Counted from the stretch's first letter, positions 23,090 to 30,404 are shown. The stretch is DNA of 47,828 bases from Syntrophaceae bacterium (GCA_013388675.1 JACAEW010000025.1:1-47828), one strand, 5' to 3'. Numbers and translations: made by a program. The notes: generated from the sequence alone by a model not told the origin.

Positions 23090-23914
23090 ATGAACGGCTT
23101 AGAATCCAAAGATAGATTTCCCGTGGGAATCATCGGCGGCACGGGCGGGATGGGGCAGTGGTTTGCCCGGTTCCTGGAAGGTGAAGGATACCCAGCCATT
23201 GTCTCCGGCAGAAAGGCCGGTCCCGCCCCCGCGGAGATGGCCCGGCTGTGCCCGGCGGTGGTGGTGAGCGTTCCCATCCAGGTGACCGGTCAAATCATTC
23301 GGGAGGTCGGCCCTTTCCTGAAACCGGAATCGCTGCTTATGGACCTTACGTCGCTCAAAGCTGAGCCGGTTCGGGCCATGCTGGAGTTCTCTTCCTCCGA
23401 GGTCATCGGCCTTCATCCTCTCTTCGGCCCGGGCGAGGATTCGCTCGCGGGGAAGAATGTCGCCCTCTGCCCGGCACGGGGGGAAAAATGGCTGCCCTGG
23501 TTGCGAGGGCTCTTGGAAAGCAACGGGGCCCGCCTAGTGGAGACCACCCCGGAGCGGCACGATGAAATCATGGCGCTGGTCCAAGGCATCAACCATCTGG
23601 ACACGCTGGCCCTGGGAATGGTGCTGATGGGGTCCGGCCTGGACCGGCAAGTCCTGGAACGTTTTTCAACCCCCATCCTGCAAACCAAGTTGGGAATCAT
23701 CCAAAAGGTCTTTTCCAACCCGGACCTCTACGCCCCGATCATTGCCCTGAATCCCCACCTCCGGCAGATCATGGGCCTCTTCGAAAGAAAGTTCGCCGAA
23801 CTCAGGCGCATCGTGGAAAAAGGGGACCCGGAAGAACTTCGCCAACGAATTCTCCAGGAGGCCGCGGGGGCCACGCCCGGAGGGTTTCATTTTACGGCCG
23901 CCCCAGGGAGATAA
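23090..23914 (+). CDS. tyrA: Prephenate dehydrogenase (TyrA family)
   Basis: A 274-residue NAD(P)-dependent enzyme oxidising prephenate to 4-hydroxyphenylpyruvate. The Rossmann glycine motif IIGGTGGMGQWFARFL is at about residues 14-29. The catalytic region shows VIGLHPLFGPGEDSLAGKN with the conserved His, and RHDEIMALVQGINHLDTLAL further on. No mutase or ACT domain is fused, so allosteric Tyr control may be weak or absent. An AGAAGGGTGG lies upstream of the ATG. It is the last gene before the trp leader, whose mini-ORF begins 5 nt after its stop. Confidence 0.92.
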   Translation: MNGLESKDRFPVGIIGGTGGMGQWFARFLEGEGYPAIVSGRKAGPAPAEMARLCPAVVVSVPIQVTGQIIREVGPFLKPESLLMDLTSLKAEPVRAMLEFSSSEVIGLHPLFGPGEDSLAGKNVALCPARGEKWLPWLRGLLESNGARLVETTPERHDEIMALVQGINHLDTLALGMVLMGSGLDRQVLERFSTPILQTKLGIIQKVFSNPDLYAPIIALNPHLRQIMGLFERKFAELRRIVEKGDPEELRQRILQEAAGATPGGFHFTAAPGR

Positions 23915-23947
23915 AAGAATGGACCCGGAAATCAAAGTGTTTTCCGG

Positions 23948-24019
23948 AATGAAAAGAGGTGGGAACAACTGGTGCTGGCGAGTCCCCATGGGGGAGGTTT
24001 GCCCGCTGCCTGTTTGCTG
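23948..24019 (+). CDS. trpL: trp operon leader peptide
   Basis: A 23-codon ORF beginning MKRGGNNWCWRVPMGEVCP and ending PLPVC with a TGA stop at 24017. Trp codons at positions 8 and 10 flank a Cys. It lies between tyrA and trpE and is followed by a classic three-hairpin attenuator. There is no strong Shine-Dalgarno of its own. Its ATG overlaps, as ATGA, the stop of a 10-codon ORF (23919-23951) that has a good GGGAG site, so translation may be coupled. The ORF is seen directly; Trp-dependent attenuation is inferred from the structure that follows. Confidence 0.85.
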
Positions 24020-24036
24020 AAACCCTGATTGCCCGG

Positions 24037-24126
24037 CAGGCCGTGGCGAATCACCGAAACTGCTCCACGGCCTTTCTCCTTTCTACCTTTAAAAGGCCGT
24101 GCTCCGGAGCACGGCCTTATTTTTTT
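24037..24126 (+). promoter_or_regulatory. trp attenuator (anti-antiterminator, antiterminator and terminator arms)
   Basis: Segment 1 (24037-24045, AGGCCGTGG) pairs with segment 2 (24064-24072, CCACGGCCT). Segment 2, read as CACGGCCTTT at 24065-24074, pairs perfectly over 10 bp with segment 3 at 24091-24100. Segment 3 (24092-24104) pairs over 13 bp with segment 4 (24105-24117), followed by ATTTTTTT to form the terminator. Codons near the leader stop (CTGCC, 24005-24009) can pair with GGCAG at 24034-24038 and so free segment 2. The trpE ribosome site GGGAGG starts at 24129. Confidence 0.88.
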
Positions 24127-24138
24127 CCGGGAGGTGTT

Positions 24139-25647
24139 ATGTACCATCCTTCTTTTGCCGAGTTTCAAGAGCTGGCCCAAAAGGGAAACCTGGTTCCTGT
24201 TTACCGGGAGATTCTGGCCGACGAGGAAACCCCGGTCACGGCTTTGATGAAGATCAGCCGCCGGCCCTATGCCTTCCTCCTGGAAAGCGTGGAAGGGGGA
24301 GAGAAGTGGGGCCGATACACCTTCCTGGGCGCCGACCCGAAGGCCGTCTTTAGGATTAGGGCCGGCATCGTTGAGGTTCAGGAAAACGGATGTACCCGAT
24401 GGGTAAGGCCGGAGGCAAACCCCCTGGCCTGCCTGAAGGACCTCCTGAGCCGTCATCGCCCCGTATTCCCGGCTGGACTCCCCCGGTTCTTCGGCGGGGC
24501 TGTCGGTTATCTTTCCTATGATATGGTCCGTCATTTCGAAAAAAGACTGGCCCGGGCCACGGAAGAGCCCCCGGAGATGGACGACGCGGTTTTTCTCCTT
24601 ACCGATAGCCTTCTGGTATTCGACAACGTGCGACACACGGTCAAGGTCGTGCGCTGCGTCCCGATCCCCGGGGATGCGAAGAATTTGGAGGCTCTCTATG
24701 GGGAAACTACGGAAAGGATCGAAAAAATCATCGACGATCTTCGCCGCCCCCCCGCCTTCTCGCCAGGGGTCCCCTCGCCCGGAGAGAATCGCCCTCCCTT
24801 CCGGCCCAACATGACCCCGGAGGCTTTCAAGGACATGGTCCGCCGGGCGAAAGAATATATATGCGCGGGGGACATTATCCAGGTCGTCCTCTCCCAGCGC
24901 TTCCGGGGAGAAACCAGCATAGACGCAGTCGACCTCTACCGGGCCCTGCGCTTCGTCAACCCCTCTCCTTACCTTTTTTTCCTCAAAATGGGGGACTCTT
25001 ACCTCATCGGCTCATCGCCGGAGGTCATGGTCCGTCTCGAAGACCGGGTCGCCGAGCTCCGCCCCATTGCCGGCACGAAAAAAAGGGGAAGGACGGAGCA
25101 GGAAGACCGGGCGTTGGCCGACGAACTCCTCAACGATCCCAAAGAGAGGGCCGAACATGTCATGCTCGTGGACCTGGGGCGCAACGACCTGGGAAGGATC
25201 GCAAAGGTGGGCAGCGTCCAGGTCAACCAGTATATGACCGTGGAGCGGTATTCCCATGTCATGCACCTGGTCTCCAACGTGCAGGCCCAGCTTTCCGAGG
25301 ACCGGGATTGTTTCGACCTCCTAAAGGCTACCTTTCCCGCCGGAACGTTATCGGGCGCGCCCAAGGTGCGGGCCATGGAGATCATCGACGAGCTGGAGCC
25401 CTGTCCCCGGGGCCCTTACGGCGGGGCCATGGGTTATTTCAGCTTTTCGGGAAATATGGACTTCGGCATCACGATCCGGACCCTGGTCCTGCAGGGGAAT
25501 CGCCTCTCCCTCCAGGTGGGCGCGGGCATCGTGGCCGACTCCGACCCGGACCGGGAATACGAGGAAACTTTGAACAAGGCCGCAGGATTGATGAAGGCGG
25601 TCCGCATTGCTTCCTCGGGGTTTGAAATCATGGCCGAGGGTGAATAG
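24139..25647 (+). CDS. trpE: Anthranilate synthase component I
   Basis: A 502-residue chorismate-utilising subunit that makes anthranilate with ammonia from TrpG. Motifs: AFLLESVEGGEKWGRYTFLG, where LLES belongs to the Trp feedback site; FFGGAVGYLSYDMVRHFE; DIIQVVLSQRF; NPSPYLFFLKMGDSYLIGSS; RPIAGTKKRGRTEQED; DLGRNDLGRI; and FPAGTLSGAPKVRAMEIIDE. ATG 24139 is preceded by GGGAGGTGTT, just downstream of the attenuator terminator; the frame continues open upstream but that part is the attenuator. Expected to be controlled at the RNA level by the leader and at the enzyme level by Trp. Confidence 0.97.
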   Translation: MYHPSFAEFQELAQKGNLVPVYREILADEETPVTALMKISRRPYAFLLESVEGGEKWGRYTFLGADPKAVFRIRAGIVEVQENGCTRWVRPEANPLACLKDLLSRHRPVFPAGLPRFFGGAVGYLSYDMVRHFEKRLARATEEPPEMDDAVFLLTDSLLVFDNVRHTVKVVRCVPIPGDAKNLEALYGETTERIEKIIDDLRRPPAFSPGVPSPGENRPPFRPNMTPEAFKDMVRRAKEYICAGDIIQVVLSQRFRGETSIDAVDLYRALRFVNPSPYLFFLKMGDSYLIGSSPEVMVRLEDRVAELRPIAGTKKRGRTEQEDRALADELLNDPKERAEHVMLVDLGRNDLGRIAKVGSVQVNQYMTVERYSHVMHLVSNVQAQLSEDRDCFDLLKATFPAGTLSGAPKVRAMEIIDELEPCPRGPYGGAMGYFSFSGNMDFGITIRTLVLQGNRLSLQVGAGIVADSDPDREYEETLNKAAGLMKAVRIASSGFEIMAEGE

Positions 25648-25661
25648 AAAGGAGTCAAGGC

Positions 25662-26249
25662 ATGGTTTTCATGATCGACAATTACGATTCCTTCACTTAC
25701 AACCTGGTCCAATACCTGGGCCAGCTCGGCGCTGATGTGGCCGTGCGCCGGAACGACGAAGTCACCATCGGGGAAATCGAGAGGATGAACCCCGAAGCCA
25801 TTTTCCTCTCCCCCGGACCCTGCACTCCAAAGGAAGCCGGCATCACCGTGGAGGTGATCCGGCATTTCCATAAATCCCTTCCCATCCTGGGGGTCTGCCT
25901 CGGCCACCAGGCTATCGGTTATGCTTTTGGGGCCGAAGTGGTCCGGGCCGACCGCCTTATGCATGGCAAGACCTCGCCAATCTTCAATGACGGGCGGACG
26001 ATCTTTCGCGGTCTCCCCAACCCTTTCCCCGCAGGCCGTTATCACTCCCTCCTGGTCAGGAGGGAGACGCTTCCCCCCATTTTCGAGGTAAGCGCGGAAA
26101 CGAAGGAAGGCGAGGTCATGGCCATCCGTCATTGCCGGTACCCCCTGGAAGGGGTTCAATTTCATCCCGAATCCGTGCTCACCCCGAGCGGAAAGAGGAT
26201 TTTGAGAAATTTCCTGGATCATCATACCAAGGAAAAGAGTGGAATGTAA
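25662..26249 (+). CDS. trpG: Anthranilate synthase component II (glutamine amidotransferase)
   Basis: A 195-residue class I amidotransferase that releases ammonia from glutamine for TrpE. It starts MVFMIDNYDSFTYNLVQYLG. The nucleophile Cys is in LGVCLGHQAIGYA and the His-Glu pair is in GVQFHPESVLTPSG. The conserved MHGKTSPI is also present. AAAGGAG precedes the ATG 14 nt after the trpE stop. It might also serve PabB, as in many bacteria, but no pabB is visible here. Confidence 0.96.
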   Translation: MVFMIDNYDSFTYNLVQYLGQLGADVAVRRNDEVTIGEIERMNPEAIFLSPGPCTPKEAGITVEVIRHFHKSLPILGVCLGHQAIGYAFGAEVVRADRLMHGKTSPIFNDGRTIFRGLPNPFPAGRYHSLLVRRETLPPIFEVSAETKEGEVMAIRHCRYPLEGVQFHPESVLTPSGKRILRNFLDHHTKEKSGM

Positions 26250-26291
26250 CCAACTCGTTATCCATAAAGGACAATCAATTTGATTGCCCAT

Positions 26292-26395
26292 GCTCGTAGG
26301 ACCGGGTTTGAAACCCGCCCTCACAGATTAATAAAATCACCCCCACCTTCCCTTCCCAACCTGAGGGAGAGGGTTGGGGTGGGGGGGAAAGGAAG
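26292..26395. repeat. Dispersed palindrome and G-rich repeat between trpG and trpD
   Basis: GTAGGACCGGGTTTGAAACC followed by CGCCCTCAC (26297-26325) is a copy of the GGGCGGGTTT/AAACCCGCCC family. It is followed by CCTTCCCTTCCCAACC and AGGGAGAGGGTTGGGGTGGG (about 26345-26385), a second family seen also near 4275. The trpD Shine-Dalgarno follows directly. Confidence 0.7.
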
Positions 26396-26400
26396 GAATT

Positions 26401-27411
26401 ATGATCCAGGAAGCATTGGCCAAGGTGGTTCGGAGAATCGACCTTGGGGAAACCGAGATGGCTGAGGCCATGGAAGAAATCATGGAAGGAAAGGCCACCC
26501 CAGCTCAGGTCGGGGGGTTGCTCACCGCCTTGCGGATGAAGGGAGAAACCGTGGAGGAGGTGACCGGCGCCGCCCGGGTCATGAGGCAAAAAGCCACCCG
26601 CATCGATGCCCGGTCCTCGATCGTCGTGGATACCTGCGGCACGGGGGGGGACGGGCAGAAGACATTCAACATCTCCACCACCACGGCCTTCGTCGTGGCG
26701 GCGGCGGGTTTGACCGTGGCCAAGCACGGCAACCGCGCCGTCTCCAGCCGCTGCGGAAGCGCCGATGTCCTCGAGGCGCTGGGAGTCCGCATCGATGTTT
26801 CCCCCGATGTAGTCGAGGAGTGCCTGCAGCAGATCGGAATCGGCTTTCTCTTCGCTCCCAAACTGCACGGCGCCATGAAAAATGCCATCGGACCCCGCCG
26901 GGAGCTCGGCCTGAGGACGATCTTCAACATGCTGGGGCCCCTGACGAACCCGGCCTCAGCCACCGCCCAGCTCATCGGGGTTTACGACCCGAAGCTCACC
27001 GAAATGTTTGCGGGCGTTCTCCGGAACCTGGGAACCCGCAGGGCCTTTGTGGTCCACGGTTCGGACGGATTGGATGAGGCCACGGTGACCGGAGAAACAA
27101 GGGTGTCGGAGCTGAAAGACGGAAGGATCACTACCTACAACATCCACCCCATGGAATTTTTCGGCGGGGCCTTCGGGGCCGAAGAATTGACCGGCGGGGA
27201 TGCTTTCACCAATGCCGCCGTCACCCGGGCGATCCTCGCCGGAAAAGATGGGGCCCCCCGGAAAATTGTGCTGCTGAATGCCGCTCTGGCCATCGTAGCC
27301 GGGGGAAAGGCCGAAACGATCCGCGAAGGGGTCCGATTGGCCGAAGAATCCCTCGACAGCGGCGGCGCGGGGAAAAAACTCGAAGCGCTCGTCGAGCTTA
27401 CCAATAGTTGA
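26401..27411 (+). CDS. trpD: Anthranilate phosphoribosyltransferase
   Basis: A 336-residue enzyme transferring phosphoribose from PRPP to anthranilate. Motifs: [16 protein letters not shown] (PRPP site), [20 protein letters not shown] (anthranilate site), [34 protein letters not shown] and [13 protein letters not shown] 26401 follows GGAAGGAATT. The GTG-initiated longer frame from 26374 reads through the G-rich repeat and is rejected. It is a stand-alone gene and not fused to trpG. Confidence 0.96.
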   Translation: MIQEALAKVVRRIDLGETEMAEAMEEIMEGKATPAQVGGLLTALRMKGETVEEVTGAARVMRQKATRIDARSSIVVDTCGTGGDGQKTFNISTTTAFVVAAAGLTVAKHGNRAVSSRCGSADVLEALGVRIDVSPDVVEECLQQIGIGFLFAPKLHGAMKNAIGPRRELGLRTIFNMLGPLTNPASATAQLIGVYDPKLTEMFAGVLRNLGTRRAFVVHGSDGLDEATVTGETRVSELKDGRITTYNIHPMEFFGGAFGAEELTGGDAFTNAAVTRAILAGKDGAPRKIVLLNAALAIVAGGKAETIREGVRLAEESLDSGGAGKKLEALVELTNS

Positions 27412-27433
27412 CGCGAGTTAAGACATATTTGTT

Positions 27434-27560
27434 TTTAAAAGGCCTTCCCAGAAATCCCTTCCGTCTTCCCTTTTTCAAAGGGAGGAGACCTTCTGGGGAA
27501 TCGGCGGTGAAAGATTCCCCTTTTCCGCCTTGATAAAAGGGGGAGGGAGGGGGATTTGAC
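27434..27560. repeat. Dispersed TCCCTTTTTCAAAGGGA repeat upstream of trpC
   Basis: TTAAAAGGCCTTCCCAGAAA, then CTTCCCTTTTTCAAAGGGAG, continuing with further C- and G-rich tracts to about 27555. The 27434-27493 part is similar to the reverse complement of 36369-36432, so the two are inverted copies of one element. No gene is seen between trpD and trpC. Confidence 0.7.
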
Positions 27561-27600
27561 GGGTTTTCGAAAGGCTGAAATTTCCGGTTACGAGGAAGCC

Positions 27601-28380
27601 ATGTTTCTGGAAAAAATACTGGAGCATAAGAAAAAGGAGGTGGCCGAGCGCAAGGCCCTTCTTCCGCTCCCCGAGATTAAGCGACGAGTGGAGGAGATTC
27701 CAGCCCCTCTCGACTTTGAGGGGGCGGTCCGCTCCCGCTGCGGGGCCCTCATAGCGGAAGTAAAGAGAAGTTCCCCCTCCAGGGGGAGAATCCGGGAAGA
27801 CTTTGACCCCGCAGCGATCGCTCGATTGTACGCGGAAAACGGCGCAGCCGCCATTTCAGTTCTAACCGACCAGCGTTTCTTCGAGGGCCGCGACTCTTTT
27901 CTGCCCCAGGTCCGAAAGAGCGTGCCGATTCCGCTTCTCCGCAAGGACTTCATCATCGATCCCTACCAGATTTATGAAACCCGGCTCCTGGGCGGGGATG
28001 CCATCCTCTTGATCGCCCGGGCGCTGGGAAACGCCCCGCTGGGGGAATTCATCCGCCTATCCCTCGAACTGGGCCTTTCTTCCCTGGTTGAAATACACGA
28101 CGAAGCCGATTTGGAAAAGGCGGTCTCCGCTGGGGGGCGGACGATCGGGATCAACAACCGGGACCTCTCCACCTTCTCCACCGACCTGGAAACCTCCCTC
28201 CGCCTGGCCCCCCTTCTGCCCGTGGGAGTCACGGTCGTCAGCGAGAGCGGCATCCGGTCCCGCCGCGACGTCGAAAGGTTAAGGGCGGCCGGAGTCCATG
28301 GGTTTTTAGTGGGCGAGGCTCTTATGGCGGCTGCGGACATAGCCGGGAAAACCCGGGAGCTTGCGGGTTTGGGGGAGTAA
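27601..28380 (+). CDS. trpC: Indole-3-glycerol-phosphate synthase
   Basis: A 259-residue TIM-barrel enzyme that closes the indole ring. It begins MFLEKILEHKKKEVAERKAL. Motifs: LIAEVKRSSPSRG with catalytic Lys, ISVLTDQRFFEG, PLLRKDFIIDPYQIYE with catalytic Lys, GINNRDLSTF, and VVSESGIRSRRDVERL followed by GFLVGEALM. ATG 27601 follows GAGGAAGCC. The frame extends to a TTG at 27556 without conserved sequence. It ends 3 nt before trpF, so the two are coupled. Confidence 0.96.
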   Translation: MFLEKILEHKKKEVAERKALLPLPEIKRRVEEIPAPLDFEGAVRSRCGALIAEVKRSSPSRGRIREDFDPAAIARLYAENGAAAISVLTDQRFFEGRDSFLPQVRKSVPIPLLRKDFIIDPYQIYETRLLGGDAILLIARALGNAPLGEFIRLSLELGLSSLVEIHDEADLEKAVSAGGRTIGINNRDLSTFSTDLETSLRLAPLLPVGVTVVSESGIRSRRDVERLRAAGVHGFLVGEALMAAADIAGKTRELAGLGE

Positions 28381-28383
28381 AGA

Positions 28384-29079
28384 ATGACCCAGATCAAAAT
28401 TTGCGGAATCACGAATCGGGAAGATGCCTTGATTGCCCTCCATGCGGGGACCGATGCCCTCGGTTTCATTTTTTATCCCGCCAGCCCCCGTTTTGTAAAG
28501 CCGGAACGGGTCAGGGAAATTACCGGCGGGCTCCCCGGGAGAATCTGCCGGGTGGGAGTCTTCGTGGACGAAGCCCCGGAAGAGGTCAGGCGGATCGTCC
28601 GGTTCTGCGGCCTTGACCTCATCCAGCTCCACGGGAAGGAGTCCCCGGCTTACTGCGCCCTTTTTTCCCCCGCGGTTCTCATCAAAGCCGTATCCCTCCG
28701 CACGGCGCAGGACTTGGCCGTCTTGGGCGATTATCCGGTAAAGGCCATTCTGGTGGACGCCGGCGATTCAGAACGACCAGGCGGCACGGGCAGGACGTGC
28801 GATTGGAGCCTGGCCAAAAGAGCGGGAGAAAGGCATGGAATCATCTTGGCCGGGGGACTCCATCCGGGAAATATCCTTTCAGCCCTTGAAACGGTTTGTC
28901 CCGGGGCCGTTGATGTGGGGAGCGGGGTGGAGGAGCGGCCCGGGAAAAAGGACCCTAAAAAAGTAAAAAACCTGGTGGCTGAGGTGAAGGGATTCAGGAA
29001 TCCCCACAGGCTGGCCCATTCCAGCCCCATTTTTCAAAGAGAAGGGAAGATTATACCCAATTGTGGGGGCGATTCATGA
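28384..29079 (+). CDS. trpF: Phosphoribosylanthranilate isomerase
   Basis: Isomerises PRA to CdRP. Motifs: QIKICGITNREDA with catalytic Cys, ALGFIFYPASPRFV, VGVFVDEAPEEV, LDLIQLHGKESPAYC, AILVDAGD with catalytic Asp, IILAGGLHPGNI and GAVDVGSGVEERPGKKDPKKV. The isomerase normally ends about 205 residues in. Here the frame runs on for some 25 residues and stops in a dispersed palindrome (…CGGDS, stop TGA at 29077), so the tail is repeat-derived. It is the last gene of the supercluster; trpB and trpA do not follow. Confidence 0.95.
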   Translation: MTQIKICGITNREDALIALHAGTDALGFIFYPASPRFVKPERVREITGGLPGRICRVGVFVDEAPEEVRRIVRFCGLDLIQLHGKESPAYCALFSPAVLIKAVSLRTAQDLAVLGDYPVKAILVDAGDSERPGGTGRTCDWSLAKRAGERHGIILAGGLHPGNILSALETVCPGAVDVGSGVEERPGKKDPKKVKNLVAEVKGFRNPHRLAHSSPIFQREGKIIPNCGGDS

Positions 29080-29090
29080 GTCGCCCTTAC
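29063..29090. repeat. Dispersed palindrome, GGCGATTCATGAATCGCC family, copy 3
   Basis: GTGGGGGCGATTCATGAGTC followed by GCCCTTAC. It supplies the trpF stop in the same reading frame as at aroE, giving the same terminal residues Gly-Asp-Ser. Its arms carry one change from the palindrome. Confidence 0.85.
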
Positions 29091-29154
29091 GACGATGGCC
29101 GATTTAGGATGAGGGATTTTTCCAATAAGCTGATGCGCCCTCCGAATGAATGTT

Positions 29155-29173
29155 TTCAGACAAATTGTCTGAA
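29155..29173. promoter_or_regulatory. Perfect 19-nt inverted repeat, candidate operator
   Basis: TTCAGACAAATTGTCTGAA: two 9-nt arms around a single central A, in a gene-free stretch (29080-29437) downstream of trpF. There is no T-run, so it is not a terminator. The form is that of a binding site for a dimeric regulator (GntR/FCD-type sites can look similar). The regulated gene and regulator are unknown. The rest of this gap shows only AT-rich sequence and a possible promoter fragment. Confidence 0.4.
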
Positions 29174-29404
29174 TTCCCGCATAACTACAATTTCTTAAAA
29201 GATTTCAACAGCCTAGCCCTTTTGAAGAGTTCTAGCCTGTATATTTGGGCGCAATTTCTACATCTCAGAATATTAGCCGAATAGGAAGTAATTTCTTTCC
29301 CAGCCATTTCTTTTTTTCCTGCTGATTGACTAGTTTCTCGAATTCAATAGGGTTTTTTCCTCCCTCTCTTTACCCGCCCCGTTCCGAATCTAAATATTTT
29401 TCCT

Positions 29405-29421
29405 TTGGCCCCAAACTTGCT
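29405..29421 (+). promoter_or_regulatory. Candidate sigma-54 promoter-like sequence
   Basis: TTGGCCCCAAACTTGCT has the GG-N10-GC spacing and TTGC of sigma-54 promoters, with two mismatches at lesser positions. It would start transcription near 29432, leaving only about 6 nt before the chosen ATG at 29438 and excluding a Shine-Dalgarno. It may therefore be fortuitous. Confidence 0.25.
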
Positions 29422-29437
29422 GAAGAGCAACTCGATT

Positions 29438-29794
29438 ATGAAAGTCCTTATCATCGAACAAGAAAAGACCTTGCTGCAATCGCTCCGAAATTATCTTGAG
29501 CACCAAAAAAAATTCGAGGTCTCCTGGGCCCACTCGGGAAAAGAAGGAATGTCCCTCTGGCAGTCGAAGGTCTTCGATATGGTGCTATGTTCGGAGCGCC
29601 TTCCCGATGGTAACGGGCTGGAAACGCTGAAGTCCCTGATCCTGCAAAAGCCGGGGGCCGTTTCCATCCTCATGACCGCTGTTCATGACGAGGTGTTGAA
29701 GAAAGAGGCCTTCCAGGCAGGAGTCCATGGGTACCTGGAAAAACCATTTAATCTGCATCAACTGGAAGAAGTCATGGGCCTTAACCGCCCCTGA
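29438..29794 (+). CDS. Stand-alone receiver-like protein lacking the phospho-acceptor Asp
   Basis: A 118-residue CheY-like domain beginning MKVLIIEQEKTLLQSL. The acidic pocket is EQE (7-9), the Thr is in SILMTAVHD, and the Lys-Pro is in YLEKPFN. Where the phospho-acceptor Asp is expected, the sequence reads DMVLCSERLPDG: five residues after Asp47 there is Ser52, followed by Glu53. It probably acts as a pseudo-receiver that is not phosphorylated, or is locked in one state. There is no output domain. A TTG at 29405 would extend the frame, but the ATG gives the family start. It lies just upstream of the rhodanese and molybdoenzyme genes; the link is only positional. Confidence 0.75.
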   Translation: MKVLIIEQEKTLLQSLRNYLEHQKKFEVSWAHSGKEGMSLWQSKVFDMVLCSERLPDGNGLETLKSLILQKPGAVSILMTAVHDEVLKKEAFQAGVHGYLEKPFNLHQLEEVMGLNRP

Positions 29795-29829
29795 CTCTTC
29801 CTTAATTAAAAAAAAAGGAGAAGGTAGAG

Positions 29830-30285
29830 ATGAAGAAGAGAATGTTAGTTGGTTTGATGGCGGCGTTTTTTGCTCTGTCGATAATGGGTACGGCTATAGC
29901 CCAGCAGGCGGCTCCCGCGGGCCCTCCCCAGGTCGTTAAAGACATGGTGGCAAAAGCGAAATCTTCGATCCAGAAGGTCTCCGCTGCCGATGTGAAGGCC
30001 ATGATCGACAAGAAAGATAAGGTCATTTACCTTGACGTGCGCGATCCCGGTGAATTTTCCGCCGGCCATCTTCCCGGGGCCATAAACATTTCCCGGGGAA
30101 CCCTGGAATTCAACGTTTTCAGCAAGATTCAGGACCAGAACGCCAAAGTGATCGTGTATTGCAAGACCGCGGCCCGTTCCGCCCTGGCCACCAAGACCCT
30201 GAATGATCTTGGATACAAGAACGCCATCCTGATGGATGCCAGCTTTGAGGACTGGGTCAAGGCCGGTTATCCCGTGGCCCGGTAA
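29830..30285 (+). CDS. Secreted single-domain rhodanese (sulfurtransferase)
   Basis: A 151-residue protein with a signal peptide (residues 1-25, MKKRMLVGLMAAFFALSIMG, ending TAIAQ). A single rhodanese domain has DVKAMIDKKDKVIYLDVRDPGEF, GHLPGAINISRG and the active-site loop YCKTAARS, a six-residue CxxxxxR loop with nucleophilic Cys. It should bind persulfide sulfur in the periplasm. AAGGAGAAGG precedes the ATG. It stands 120 nt upstream of a Psr/Phs-type molybdoenzyme operon, which suggests a shared role in sulfur compound turnover, for instance presenting sulfane sulfur to the reductase. Confidence 0.88.
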   Translation: MKKRMLVGLMAAFFALSIMGTAIAQQAAPAGPPQVVKDMVAKAKSSIQKVSAADVKAMIDKKDKVIYLDVRDPGEFSAGHLPGAINISRGTLEFNVFSKIQDQNAKVIVYCKTAARSALATKTLNDLGYKNAILMDASFEDWVKAGYPVAR

Positions 30286-30404
30286 AAGCCTTTTTAAATA
30301 AAGGGATTGGGAGAGCGCCGAAGGAACCCATCCGGAAGCGCTTTCCATTTTTGCGCGAAAGCGCCCTCGTTCACTGACGAACCCATCGAAACGACGATCG
30401 ATCC

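Noticed and set aside
24163-24350. Alternative small ORFs inside the trpE start region
   Set aside because: Out-of-frame shadows of trpE, whose start and Trp-binding LLES motif are clear.
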